33,954 bases of DNA from CAYZRJ01 sp964480825 (lineage in GTDB: Bacteria > Patescibacteriota > WWE3 > UBA101185 > UBA10185): contig CAYZRJ010000003.1 of NCBI GenBank assembly GCA_964480825.1, forward strand, positions 1 to 33,954, read 5' to 3'. Under the pieces are notes generated by a model. It did no database searches. It saw nothing but the letters and a program-made list of their open reading frames with translations, and had not been told where the DNA came from. The stretch's first letter is position 1; every line of letters starts with the position of its first letter. This document shows, one piece after another, positions 1 to 7,713 of the stretch. A program made the position numbers and the translations under genes.

Positions 1-1
1 A

Positions 2-1477
2 GCCACAGACGTAAACGGTAGTCTGGATGTTATCAAAAAACAACAGAGTGATCAGACAAACCTGGATATAAAATTAAACTCTTTTACAATCGGGGAGGGA
101 CGGCAAAATAGTATAACAATACTTTATAAATCTAAATTTGTCGCAAATAAAACTGGCGAGATTTGGAATATTAATATTCCCCGTTCACAAATCGCAACGT
201 CAACGACAACGTATCATATAACCCTGGTGGTTCCAAAGACGTTTGGGCCAAAAATATTTGTGTCCCCTACCCCATCGATCGAAAAGTCAGACGACAATGT
301 AACCACATACTCGTTTGCAGCTGAAATAACAAATGGTCAAAATATCGCCGCATCGTTTGGTGAATATCAAGTTTTAAATTACAGAATCAGGTATCAAATA
401 ACAAATCCTAATTTTTTTACATCAAACTACGAAATAGCACTACCGCCAACGATAAACGAAACACAGGTTGTCGCGTATGAAAATCTTAACCCAAAACCGA
501 ATCGCACATATACAGACAGCGACGGAAATTATATGGCGGTATACAAAATAAGACCAAAACAAGCTTTGGAAGTTGAACTCAAAGGCAGTTCAAAATTAAC
601 AAGTAAACAGATAGACCCGCTACTGGGCGGTAAGTTTTCGGATTTACCAAAAAATTCGGTCAGAAAATACACTGAAAAAAAAGAATTTTGGGAAACAGAC
701 AATTTTCAAATAAAACAAATAGCCAAAGATCTGCGCAACCCCAATCTTACTGTGGCGGAAAACGCGAATAAAATTTATAACTATATTGTTGATAATTACT
801 CGTATGACTTTGGAATCGCTAAAAAAGATTTTGTTGACCGCAAGGGCGCTATTAAAGCCTTAAACGATAAAGCCGGGTGGGGCTGCATGGAATTCACTGA
901 TTCATTTATCGCTATTGCGCGTGCGATGGGAATTCCGACGCGCGAAATTAACGGTTATGCTATTACGACCACCGAATCTCAAAAACCAATTTCGGTAACC
1001 TTAAAAAACGGAGATTTATTACACGCATGGCCGGAGTTTTACGATCCAAAACTGGGGTGGATTCAAATCGATCCGACTTGGGGAGACACTTCGAATACTG
1101 ATTACTTTACCAAGCTGGACACCAACCACTTTGCATTTGTTATTAAAGGCGATAAGTCTGATTACCCGCTACCAGCTGGAACCTATCGAACGTCCAATTT
1201 AGAAAAATTAGTCGAGGTTGGTTTTTCTCAAGTAGATAAGACATCGCAGTTTAAAGGTAATTTTCAAACAAAAAAGCTTTTTACTTGGAATATTTTTGAA
1301 ATCATGGCAGGTAAACGAACATTTAAAATTACAAACACAGGAAAAGTCGCTCTATACTACGGCGTGGATAACGTGCTTATGCCCGAGAAAAGTGCAAACA
1401 TCTACGTTCCGAAAAATTCAAAAAGCTTGATGCTCAAAGACGCGTTTGGAGATGAGGTTACAAAACCGCTTCTTTAG
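2..1477 (+). CDS. Transglutaminase-like domain protein, 5' end cut by the window
   Basis: The reading frame is open from base 2 to the TAG stop, so the gene starts upstream of the window; the first in-window ATG-like start is not the real one. The C-terminal half carries a transglutaminase/protease-like core. The Cys is at bases 884-886 in GWGCMEFTDSF, the His at 1022-1024 in LLHAWPEFYD, and the Asp at 1070-1072 in WIQIDPTWGD, in the usual Cys-His-Asp order. The upstream ~250 residues are rich in Thr, Asn and Ser and look like extracellular beta domains. This suggests a secreted or surface-anchored protein, but the signal peptide would lie outside the window. Whether it crosslinks, cleaves or only binds cannot be told from the core. 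Its stop overlaps the stop of convergent uvrA by 3 bases (TTA/TAG within 1474-1477). The domain call is firm; the biological role is unknown. Confidence 0.85.
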   Translation, partial: ATDVNGSLDVIKKQQSDQTNLDIKLNSFTIGEGRQNSITILYKSKFVANKTGEIWNINIPRSQIATSTTTYHITLVVPKTFGPKIFVSPTPSIEKSDDNVTTYSFAAEITNGQNIAASFGEYQVLNYRIRYQITNPNFFTSNYEIALPPTINETQVVAYENLNPKPNRTYTDSDGNYMAVYKIRPKQALEVELKGSSKLTSKQIDPLLGGKFSDLPKNSVRKYTEKKEFWETDNFQIKQIAKDLRNPNLTVAENANKIYNYIVDNYSYDFGIAKKDFVDRKGAIKALNDKAGWGCMEFTDSFIAIARAMGIPTREINGYAITTTESQKPISVTLKNGDLLHAWPEFYDPKLGWIQIDPTWGDTSNTDYFTKLDTNHFAFVIKGDKSDYPLPAGTYRTSNLEKLVEVGFSQVDKTSQFKGNFQTKKLFTWNIFEIMAGKRTFKITNTGKVALYYGVDNVLMPEKSANIYVPKNSKSLMLKDAFGDEVTKPLL

Positions 1478-4457
1478 TTCTCACTTAAACTTTTTAGGTG
1501 ATTTCTTAATGCTTCCGCGGTGTACGAAACCTTATTCCTTTTTAAATCCTCAATACTTCCGTTAAATAAAATTTCGCCGCCCTTATCACCACCATCTGGT
1601 CCAAGATCGATAACCCAGTCTGCATTGGCTATAACATCTAAGTTGTGCTCTATGACTAAAACAGTGTTTCCGCGAGCGGTAAAACGTTTAAGAATGGTGA
1701 TTAAATTTTCGAGGTCAGCAAAGTGCAAACCTGTTGTCGGCTCGTCTAAAATGTACAAACTGCTTCCCGTAGAACGTTTTGATAGCTCTAGTGCTAACTT
1801 AACTCTTTGCGCCTCACCGCCGGATAAAGTTGTAGCCGGTTGACCTAGTTTAATATAGCCCAAACCAACATCGTCCAGCGTCTGAATTTTTCTACTTATC
1901 TGCGGGATATGCTCAAAAAAAGTTAATGCCTCAGAAACATTCATGTCCAAAACATCGGCTATGTTTTTTCCTTTATACATTATTTCCAGCGCTTCACGGT
2001 TGTATCTTTTTCCGCCGCAGACCTCACATGTAACATACACATCCGGCATAAATTGCATTTCTATTTTTATCTGACCATCGCCTGAACACGCTTCGCAACG
2101 ACCGCCCTTTACATTAAAACTAAAACGTCCTGCAGCATAACCACGCACGCGGGATTCCTGAGTCATTGCAAATAACTCACGTATAAAATCAAAAACTTTG
2201 GTGTAAGTTGCCGGATTTGATTTTGGAGTTCTACCGATTGGAGTCTGCTCGATTGCAATTACGTTTGAAATATTCTCAAAACCTTCTATATCTTTAAAGT
2301 CTTCGGGCATTTCTTCGATTTTAAGACCAAATCTTTGGCGTAATGCTCTATACAAAGTATCCATAACTATAGTTGATTTACCCGAACCCGAAACTCCTGT
2401 GATACAGATAAATTTACCCAACGGTAAGTCAAGATTTACGTTCTTTAAATTTCTTCCCGAAGCACCTTTTAATATTAAATTTCTACCTTTGGTACTCTTT
2501 TTAGAAATATTTTGCTCCTCGTTATCCAAAAGTTGTTGCAAGTTTTCTTTTGCTTTTCCGCTATGTTTACCAACAACTAGTTTTCCTGATAAGTATTGAC
2601 CGGTTATAGAATTTTTATTTACCATGATTTCTTTTGGGGTTCCCTCCGCGATTATATTTCCACCGTGTTCACCGGCTCCCGGTCCAAAATCGAAAATATA
2701 ATCGGATTTGAGCATGGTTTCAGCGTCATGTTCAACCACCAAGACTGTATTGCCTAAATCGCGTAAGTGAAACAATGTATTTATCAAACGTGATTGGTCT
2801 TTTTGATGCAATCCGATAGATGGCTCGTCTAAAACATATAAAACTCCTGACAGTCCGGAACCAATTTGCGAGGCCAATCTTATTCTTTGGGCTTCCCCTC
2901 CCGACAATTGAGCCGAAGATCTTTCGATAGTTAAATAATCCAAACCGACGTCAACCAAAAATTTTAAGCGGTAAGTTATTTCTTTTAAGATGTTTTCACC
3001 GATCTTATTTTCCCTTTTGTTGAAAATATCGGGTAAATCGGCCACCCATTTGCGCGCATTTGTGATAGAGCCCCGACTAATTTCCCATATATTTTTACCG
3101 TCTATTGTAATGGATAAAGATTCTTTTTTAAGTCTCGATCCGTTGCAAACAGGACATATCTCCAAAACCATGAATTTTTCTATTTCGCTTCGAATAAAAT
3201 CTGATTCGGTTTCTTTGTGGCGTCTCTCTAAGTTTGGAATTACACCCTCGAAATTTGCGTCATAAGTATGCTCTCTGCCCTCTTTGGTTATGTACGTAAC
3301 TTTAAATCTTTTGCCCTCGACACCATATAAGATTATTTTTTGGTGTTCTCGCGACAATTTACCAAAAGGTATTTTTAAATTTATTCCGTACTCCTTAGAA
3401 ACTTCGTCTACTACCTTTTGGGTCCAGCTATAATGTTCAAACAGTCTAACCCACGGTAAAACTCCGCCTTCAGCAATCGAAAATGATTTATTTATTACTA
3501 AAGACTCATCAACGTGCAGTTGGGTTCCTAAGCCGTCGCATGCCGAACATGCTCCGTGAGGCGAGTTAAACGAAAATGTTCTCGGCTCGATGTCGGCTAG
3601 TGAAATATTGCACACAGGACACGCAAAATTTTCGCTAAACAAATAATCCTGTGTGTCTTTTGGGTTTTCAGGAAAATCCATAGATTTGTCTCTTACAAAA
3701 GTTATAACGGCACTTCCGTTTCCTAAATGCAACGCGGTTTCAATTGATTGAGTCATGGCTCTCGAAATGTCTTCGTTTTTAAAAGTTTTATGTGAAACAA
3801 CGTGGCGCGAAATCATTCCGTCAATTGAATGTTTGTTGGTTTTAATCAAATCAAAGTTGTCACTCAAGTCCCTTATAACACCGTCTATTCTTGCTCTAAT
3901 GATTCCTTGTTTTTTGAGATTTTCGAAAAGTGTAGAGTATTCGCCCTTTCGATCGCGAACGATAGGCGAAAAAACTATGAAGCGCGCGCCACGTTCCGAT
4001 TTAAAATACGCATCTTCCTGAAGTATATTCATTATGCCATTAACTATCTCGTCTATGCTTTGACGTTGGATTTCACGACCACAATTCGGACAGTGAGGAT
4101 GACCGACTCGAGCAAAAGTCGCATATAGTCGTAAATTTCGGTAATTGTTCCAACTGTAGACCGCGGATTTCGAGAAGTTGTTTTTTGATCAATGGCAATT
4201 GCCGGCGATAACCCGTCAATTTTATCAACTTCGGGTTTATCCATTATGCCTAAAAACTGTCTTGCATAAGCAGACAGACTTTCGACATAGCGACGTTGAC
4301 CTTCGGCATAAATTGTATCCATCGCCAAAGAAGATTTACCCGAACCCGACACACCTGTAAAGATTACAAGTTTATTTTTTGGTATCTGAAGATCAATGTT
4401 TTTGAGGTTATGTTGGCGAGCGCCTGTAACAACAATGTGATTTAATGCATTTTTCAC
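1474..4457 (-). CDS. uvrA: Excinuclease ABC subunit A, interrupted by one frameshift
   Basis: UvrA is the damage-recognition ATPase of nucleotide excision repair and works with UvrB. The N-terminal part holds the first Walker A (GVSGSGKSS). The rest holds zinc-finger cysteines (CPVC...CSAC), the first signature LSGGEAQR with Walker B VLDEPS, the second Walker A GVSGSGKST, the C-terminal zinc module (CEAC...CEVC), and the second LSGGEAQR with ILDEPT. The two parts are in different frames. The N-terminal frame runs into a TAG at 4053, whereas the correct frame continues through UvrA-typical FARVGHPHCPNCGRE. One extra base near 4114-4117 would give a 994-aa protein, near the usual 940-960. GTG at 4457 is chosen as start because the family begins just before the IVVTGARQHNL motif and a promoter sits 7 nt upstream. 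An upstream start at 4622 would run through the RNA element and its terminator. As written, the gene yields only a 135-aa fragment unless the ribosome shifts or the base is a sequence error. Confidence 0.9.
4111..4121 (-). other. Frameshift point in uvrA
   Basis: On the coding strand the sequence reads CGA CTT TTG CT. The upstream frame gives RLLLESV and then noise to a stop, while a step back of one base after CTT gives R-L-F-A-R-V-G. A one-base loss from the T run (AAAA at 4114-4117 on the + strand) explains it. UvrA usually has RLL(F/Y)AR here, so a four-base deletion is also possible. The heptamer ACTTTTG does not fit the X-XXY-YYZ slippery pattern. Confidence 0.8.
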
Positions 4458-4464
4458 AGAAAGT

Positions 4465-4493
4465 ATTCTACGGTATTTTTTCGGGTTTGTGAA
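4465..4493 (-). promoter_or_regulatory. Predicted uvrA promoter (leaderless)
   Basis: On the minus strand TTCACA (4488-4493) is followed after 17 nt by TAGAAT (4465-4470); each hexamer matches the consensus at 5 of 6 positions. The GTG start of uvrA is 7 nt after the -10 box, so the transcript would begin at or within a base or two of the start codon. No Shine-Dalgarno sequence is present. This promoter lies downstream of the RNA element's terminator hairpin, so uvrA need not depend on that upstream promoter. Confidence 0.55.
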
Positions 4494-4518
4494 GATGTAT
4501 TGCTGGCAGAAATGAAAC

Positions 4519-4553
4519 GAGCCGACACCTTTAATTAAATAGGTTGTCGGCTC
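4519..4553 (-). terminator. Terminator-like hairpin ending the RNA element
   Basis: The arms GAGCCGACACCT (4519-4530) and AGGTTGTCGGCTC (4541-4553, + strand) pair almost perfectly around an AT loop. On the minus strand the hairpin is followed by GTTTCATTTCT, a T-rich but imperfect tail, so termination on this strand is plausible. There is no T run on the other side. Confidence 0.55.
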
Positions 4554-4872
4554 TCGTAACAAGGGGTTTAGCCTTGGAATTTGCGAAACTAGTTGCGTGA
4601 TTGAAATGTACAAAACTCGCAACTAGCTCTTCTTAGCATTTGGCAATGCCTCTGTTTATTCTGATGGTTTTTACTGACCAAGGTCTGAAGCCTTGCGTTA
4701 AATCCATAGGCGCTGTTTGGCAACCTGGGTAGAGGCATTCCCTGGGATCGGTTGGGTCTAGGCTGGCACGTCTTAGTGTGTCTTTGCGACCCGTAGCTCT
4801 CGCTGGTTGGCGAGATTACTTTGGAGAGGTCAGGATAAATTGAGTCCATTTTTCCTCTTGGTTTGGGAATGT
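4519..4872 (-). ncRNA. Candidate structured non-coding RNA between uvrB and uvrA, family unknown
   Basis: This is the only long gap between protein genes (4458-4922) and it is visibly more GC-rich than its surroundings. A consensus promoter on the minus strand predicts a start near 4872, and a strong hairpin at 4519-4553 closes the unit, giving about 350 nt. Perfect helices in between include TCTCGC/GCGAGA (4798-4815), CTAGTTGCG/CGCAACTAG (4589-4626), CAAGG/CCTTG (4679-4695 and 4560-4576), CAACC/GGTTG (4721-4754), GGGTC/GACCC (4754-4792), AGAGG/CCTCT with inner GGA/TCC (4825-4858), and a long-range 9-bp pairing AATGCCTCT (4645-4653) with AGAGGCATT (4731-4739). I could not match it to RNase P RNA, tmRNA, 6S or SRP RNA. 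It could be a stand-alone small RNA or, less likely, a long leader of uvrA. Transcription and folding are inferred from sequence only. Confidence 0.6.
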
Positions 4873-4878
4873 AGAGAT

Positions 4879-4907
4879 ATTATAGGGTATATAGTCAAAA
4901 CTGTCAA
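4879..4907 (-). promoter_or_regulatory. Perfect sigma70-type promoter of the RNA element
   Basis: The minus strand carries TTGACA (4902-4907), exactly 17 nt of spacer, and TATAAT (4879-4884). This is the best promoter in the window. Its start point would be near 4872, with no recognisable protein gene following for about 400 nt, which argues for an abundant RNA product. Confidence 0.8.
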
Positions 4908-4922
4908 TAGTCTCGCATAGCA

Positions 4923-6908
4923 TTAAATGGTGCGCTTAATCTCCCGCACCTTATCCCTTAGCACCGCCGCTTTCTCAAAGTTAAGCATTTCAGCCTCATA
5001 AATCATCTCTTTTTGCAGGTCTTTTACAACTTTTTTGAGCTCTTGTGGAGGTAGTTGTTGGTAATCTACGTCCGTTAGACTCTTTTTGCCTTTACTGTCA
5101 ATGTCTTCTTCGATTTCTTCGTCAACTAGACGCTCTCTAAACGGTTTTGAAATATTTTCCGGTGTAATATCGTGAGCAATATTGTATTTTTCCTGAATCT
5201 TACGTCTGCGATCTACCTCGGCAACAGCTCGTTTCATACTGTCTGTGACACGATCAGCGTACATAACAACTTCACCTAAAATGTGTCTGGCGGCGCGTCC
5301 CATGGTTTGTATCAAAGAAGTATCCGAGCGCAAAAAACCCTCCTTGTCCGCGTCCAAAATAGCAACTAATGAAACTTCCGGCAAATCCAATCCCTCGCGC
5401 AATAAATTAATTCCGACTAAAACATCGTAGTTACCTCTACGCAAATCGTCTAAAATCTCGGTTCGCTCTAAAGTATCAACATCTGAATGCAAATATGTAA
5501 CTTTAATATTTTGCTCCAACAAATAGTTAGACAGCTCTTCGGCCATTCTTTTTGTTAATGTTGTTACCAATACTCTTTCGTGGCGAGCAACTCTTTCTTG
5601 AATTCGGACCAATAAATCTTTAACCTGATCTTTGATAGGCAAAATAGTAACTTTTGGATCCAAAATTCCTGTTGGTCTGACTAACAACTCTGTAACTTTA
5701 CCTTTTGATCGTTCAATTTCCCACTCGTTTGGTGTTGCGCTTACATAAATTGTTTGATCGACTTTACCCAAAAACTCATCAAAGTTTAATGGACGATTAT
5801 CTAAGGCTGATGGAAGTCTAAACCCATATTCGATTAAAGTTTTTTTGCGGGCCTGATCACCGTTATACATACCTCGAACCTGCGGAATAGTGATGTGCGA
5901 CTCGTCTATAACCAACAAGTAATCTTTTGGAAAGAAATCCATCAATGTGTAAGGAGTAGACCCCGGATCTCGGTCGTCGAAATAACGTGAATAATTTTCG
6001 ATACCTTTGCAGTAGCCAATCTCTTGCATCATCTCTAAATCGTAGTTGGTTCGCTGCTCAAGACGGTAAGCTTCCAGATTTTTTCCCTGCGATTTAAATT
6101 CCTTTAGTCTTAGTGCTAAATCGGTTTTTATTTGTTCACGCACCCCCTGAACGCGGTCTGCCGGCGTAACGTAGTGCTTAGCAGGAAATATATCTACACT
6201 CTGAATTCTATCTTCAATGCTTGAAGCAGTTATCGGATCAAACGAGGATACACGTACAATCCTGTTATCTAAAAATTCTACTCTAATCGCGTAATCTAAA
6301 TAAGCTAAAAATACGTCAACTACATCGCCCATGACACGATAAGTTCCACGTTTAAAATCTATATCCGAACGCTCGTAGTTTATTTGGGTCAAACGCGTAA
6401 TAAAATCCAGCGCTCTTATTTTCATACCCGCCCGCAATTCTATCGCCATTTTTGAATAGGTTTCAGGCGAACCTAAGTTATAAATACACGAAACAGATGA
6501 AATAACAATCACGTCTTTTCTGGTCATCAAAGCTGTAGTTGCCGCTAAACGTAGTTTCTCTATTTTTTCGTTTATTGCCGAGTCTTTTTCTATATAAGTA
6601 TCAGTTGAAGGCAGGTAACTTTCGGGTTGGAAGTAATCGTAATAACTAACAAAGTATTCAACTGCGTTTTTTGGGAAAAAATTGCGAAACTCTTGAAATA
6701 ATTGTGCCGCTAAAGTCTTGTTGTGCGAAATTATTAAGGTCGGACGTTGAACTTTCTGAATAATTTCTGAGATTACAAATGTTTTTCCGGAACCTGTAAC
6801 TCCCAACAAAACCTGATTTTTGTCACCTTTAATTAAACCTTTTGAAAGTTTTTCTATTCCTTCGGGTTGATCGCCTGCGGGTTTGTAAGATGAAATTAGC
6901 TCAAACAC
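4923..6908 (-). CDS. uvrB: Excinuclease ABC subunit B
   Basis: UvrB is the helicase-like subunit that takes damaged DNA from UvrA and recruits UvrC for incision. Visible motifs are Walker A GVTGSGKT near the N-terminus, the beta-hairpin region YYDYFQPESYLPSTDTYIEK, the DESH box (VIDESHITIPQ), helicase motif V/VI sequences (LREGLDLPEV, QTMGRAARH), and a C-terminal UVR coiled coil (LNFEKAAVLRDKVREI) that contacts UvrC. The family begins with a short lead into FELxSxYKPxGDQP, so GTG at 6908 is the best start. The ATG at 6929 would lie upstream of the predicted -10 box. With this start it is 661 aa, a normal length. No uvrC is in the window. A possible leaderless promoter and a 12-bp palindrome sit just upstream, facing the divergent gene at 6988. 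Confidence 0.95.
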   Translation of the reverse strand: MFELISSYKPAGDQPEGIEKLSKGLIKGDKNQVLLGVTGSGKTFVISEIIQKVQRPTLIISHNKTLAAQLFQEFRNFFPKNAVEYFVSYYDYFQPESYLPSTDTYIEKDSAINEKIEKLRLAATTALMTRKDVIVISSVSCIYNLGSPETYSKMAIELRAGMKIRALDFITRLTQINYERSDIDFKRGTYRVMGDVVDVFLAYLDYAIRVEFLDNRIVRVSSFDPITASSIEDRIQSVDIFPAKHYVTPADRVQGVREQIKTDLALRLKEFKSQGKNLEAYRLEQRTNYDLEMMQEIGYCKGIENYSRYFDDRDPGSTPYTLMDFFPKDYLLVIDESHITIPQVRGMYNGDQARKKTLIEYGFRLPSALDNRPLNFDEFLGKVDQTIYVSATPNEWEIERSKGKVTELLVRPTGILDPKVTILPIKDQVKDLLVRIQERVARHERVLVTTLTKRMAEELSNYLLEQNIKVTYLHSDVDTLERTEILDDLRRGNYDVLVGINLLREGLDLPEVSLVAILDADKEGFLRSDTSLIQTMGRAARHILGEVVMYADRVTDSMKRAVAEVDRRRKIQEKYNIAHDITPENISKPFRERLVDEEIEEDIDSKGKKSLTDVDYQQLPPQELKKVVKDLQKEMIYEAEMLNFEKAAVLRDKVREIKRTI

Positions 6909-6914
6909 AAAAAT

Positions 6915-6944
6915 AGTATAGCATCGCAATATTGCGAGTATTAA
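6915..6944 (-). promoter_or_regulatory. Predicted uvrB promoter (leaderless)
   Basis: TATACT (6915-6920) lies 6 nt before the GTG start at 6908, and TTAATA (6939-6944) is a weak -35 with 18-nt spacing. There is no Shine-Dalgarno sequence. The spacing implies that transcription begins essentially at the start codon. Confidence 0.5.
6925..6936. promoter_or_regulatory. 12-bp palindrome between divergent uvrB and the 6988 gene, possible operator
   Basis: CGCAATATTGCG is a perfect palindrome. It lies in the spacer of the uvrB promoter and overlaps the -35 (TTGCGA, 6932-6937) of the divergent gene, so a bound protein could block both. With lexA in the neighbourhood a LexA site is tempting, but the same palindrome is not in front of lexA or uvrA, so the binding protein is unknown. 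Confidence 0.35.
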
Positions 6945-6960
6945 GTATCTGTGCTATAAG
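6932..6960 (+). promoter_or_regulatory. Predicted promoter of the 6988 gene
   Basis: TTGCGA (6932-6937), 17-nt spacer, TATAAG (6955-6960). Unlike most genes here, it is followed by a leader with a strong Shine-Dalgarno AAAGGAG at 6976-6982, 5 nt before the ATG at 6988. Confidence 0.5.
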
Positions 6961-6987
6961 GTATATACAAAAAGTAAAGGAGAAAAT

Positions 6988-7578
6988 ATGTCAGAATACA
7001 ACTGGAAGCCTGTTCTTCTGCATACTGCAGAGCTGGAATGCACTATAACTTTTGAAGGGCTCGCAAAATATCAGGAGCAAGGAGCGACACTCACTTTTCA
7101 TGTACTACCTAATTTAGGCTTTGCGGCTCCCAAAACTGACGTCAGCGAAAAAGCGTGGGAACGAGAGGTTGTAAGATTCGTTAAGGAAAAGGCCGCTGAG
7201 CTTACTGGGCTTGAACCAAGTGACTTCATGCTGAACGGATGGTGGGGAGTCGGACCAAGCTTAACGGTTGCAACATTGAAAAAACCCCTAAAACTTACCG
7301 AAGATCTGATTGTTCGCATGAGTGTGGACGGCACCGAAATAGCGGAATCACTTCGCGAAGCTCGAAAAGGTTGCGTTCACATCAAAGGAACTCTCGTCTC
7401 AGGGCATCGCGCAGTCGGAGAAGACGTTGAATTCTGGCTACCGTTTGATGTCCACGAAGTCCGTCTATCTTTTGTAGCTCCTCACGGTTACGTACTGCGC
7501 GAGGAGAAAAATGGACAACTTGGAGTTCGCGCGTGGCTTGAAGGAGTTGAACCGCCAAAAAATATGGTGAGTTTCTAA
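6988..7578 (+). CDS. Hypothetical protein, 196 aa, family not recognised
   Basis: I do not recognise this protein. It has a clear promoter, a strong Shine-Dalgarno sequence 5 nt before the ATG and a good terminator after the stop, so it is a real single-gene unit. The product is soluble-looking, with no signal peptide or membrane segment. It mixes acidic and basic stretches and is Trp-rich in places (NGWWGVGPS near residue 83). The second half alternates hydrophobic and polar residues like a beta-rich fold (VHIKGTLVSG, EVRLSFVAPHGYVL). Its base composition is higher in GC than the flanking genes and its codons look different, and it is the best case in the window of classic SD-led initiation. 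Together these suggest a different origin. Its place between uvrB and lexA, divergent from uvrB, is the only hint of function and does not prove a repair role. Confidence 0.75.
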   Translation: MSEYNWKPVLLHTAELECTITFEGLAKYQEQGATLTFHVLPNLGFAAPKTDVSEKAWEREVVRFVKEKAAELTGLEPSDFMLNGWWGVGPSLTVATLKKPLKLTEDLIVRMSVDGTEIAESLREARKGCVHIKGTLVSGHRAVGEDVEFWLPFDVHEVRLSFVAPHGYVLREEKNGQLGVRAWLEGVEPPKNMVSF

Positions 7579-7583
7579 GTATC

Positions 7584-7622
7584 TAGCCTTGTGAATCAAA
7601 AATGATTTTACAAGGCTATTTT
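7584..7622 (+). terminator. Intrinsic terminator after the 6988 gene
   Basis: Outer arms TAGCCTTGT (7584-7592) and ACAAGGCTA (7610-7618), with an inner AATCA/TGATT stem, are followed by TTTTATTG. It separates the 196-aa gene from lexA. Confidence 0.8.
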
Positions 7623-7627
7623 ATTGC

Positions 7628-7657
7628 TTGACATGTTCGGGTTTGTTTTGGTAATAT
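7628..7657 (+). promoter_or_regulatory. Predicted lexA promoter
   Basis: TTGACA (7628-7633), 18-nt spacer, TAATAT (7652-7657). The start would be near 7664, leaving about 50 nt of leader with no strong Shine-Dalgarno sequence. No clear palindromic LexA box of the E. coli or Bacillus type is visible; a lone GTTCGG half-site follows the -35. Confidence 0.6.
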
Positions 7658-7713
7658 TTTACTAACCGAAAGAAACGCGTAAATAATTTGCATTCGCTAA
7701 GAAAGTTTTAAAA

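Noticed and set aside
4111..4121. Programmed -1 frameshifting in uvrA
   Set aside because: ACTTTTG is not a slippery heptamer and I saw no clear stimulatory pseudoknot just downstream; error or mutation is simpler.
4589..4849. An 86-codon frame on the minus strand inside the RNA element
   Set aside because: Its composition (many Ser, Arg, Gln, Cys; no hydrophobic core) is unlike the other proteins here, it has no ribosome-binding site, and it runs through perfect RNA helices.
4519..4872. RNase P RNA, because AGAGGAAA near the 5' end resembles the P4 strand
   Set aside because: The conserved partner ACAGAA-type segment, the GGGUGAAA-type region and the overall layout are absent.
4519..4872. 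tmRNA
   Set aside because: No tRNA-like ends, no GGTTCGA T-arm, no terminal CCA and no recognisable tag reading frame on either strand.
7628..7657. A LexA box in the lexA promoter
   Set aside because: Only a GTTCGG half-site is present; the matching half at the Gram-positive spacing is missing.
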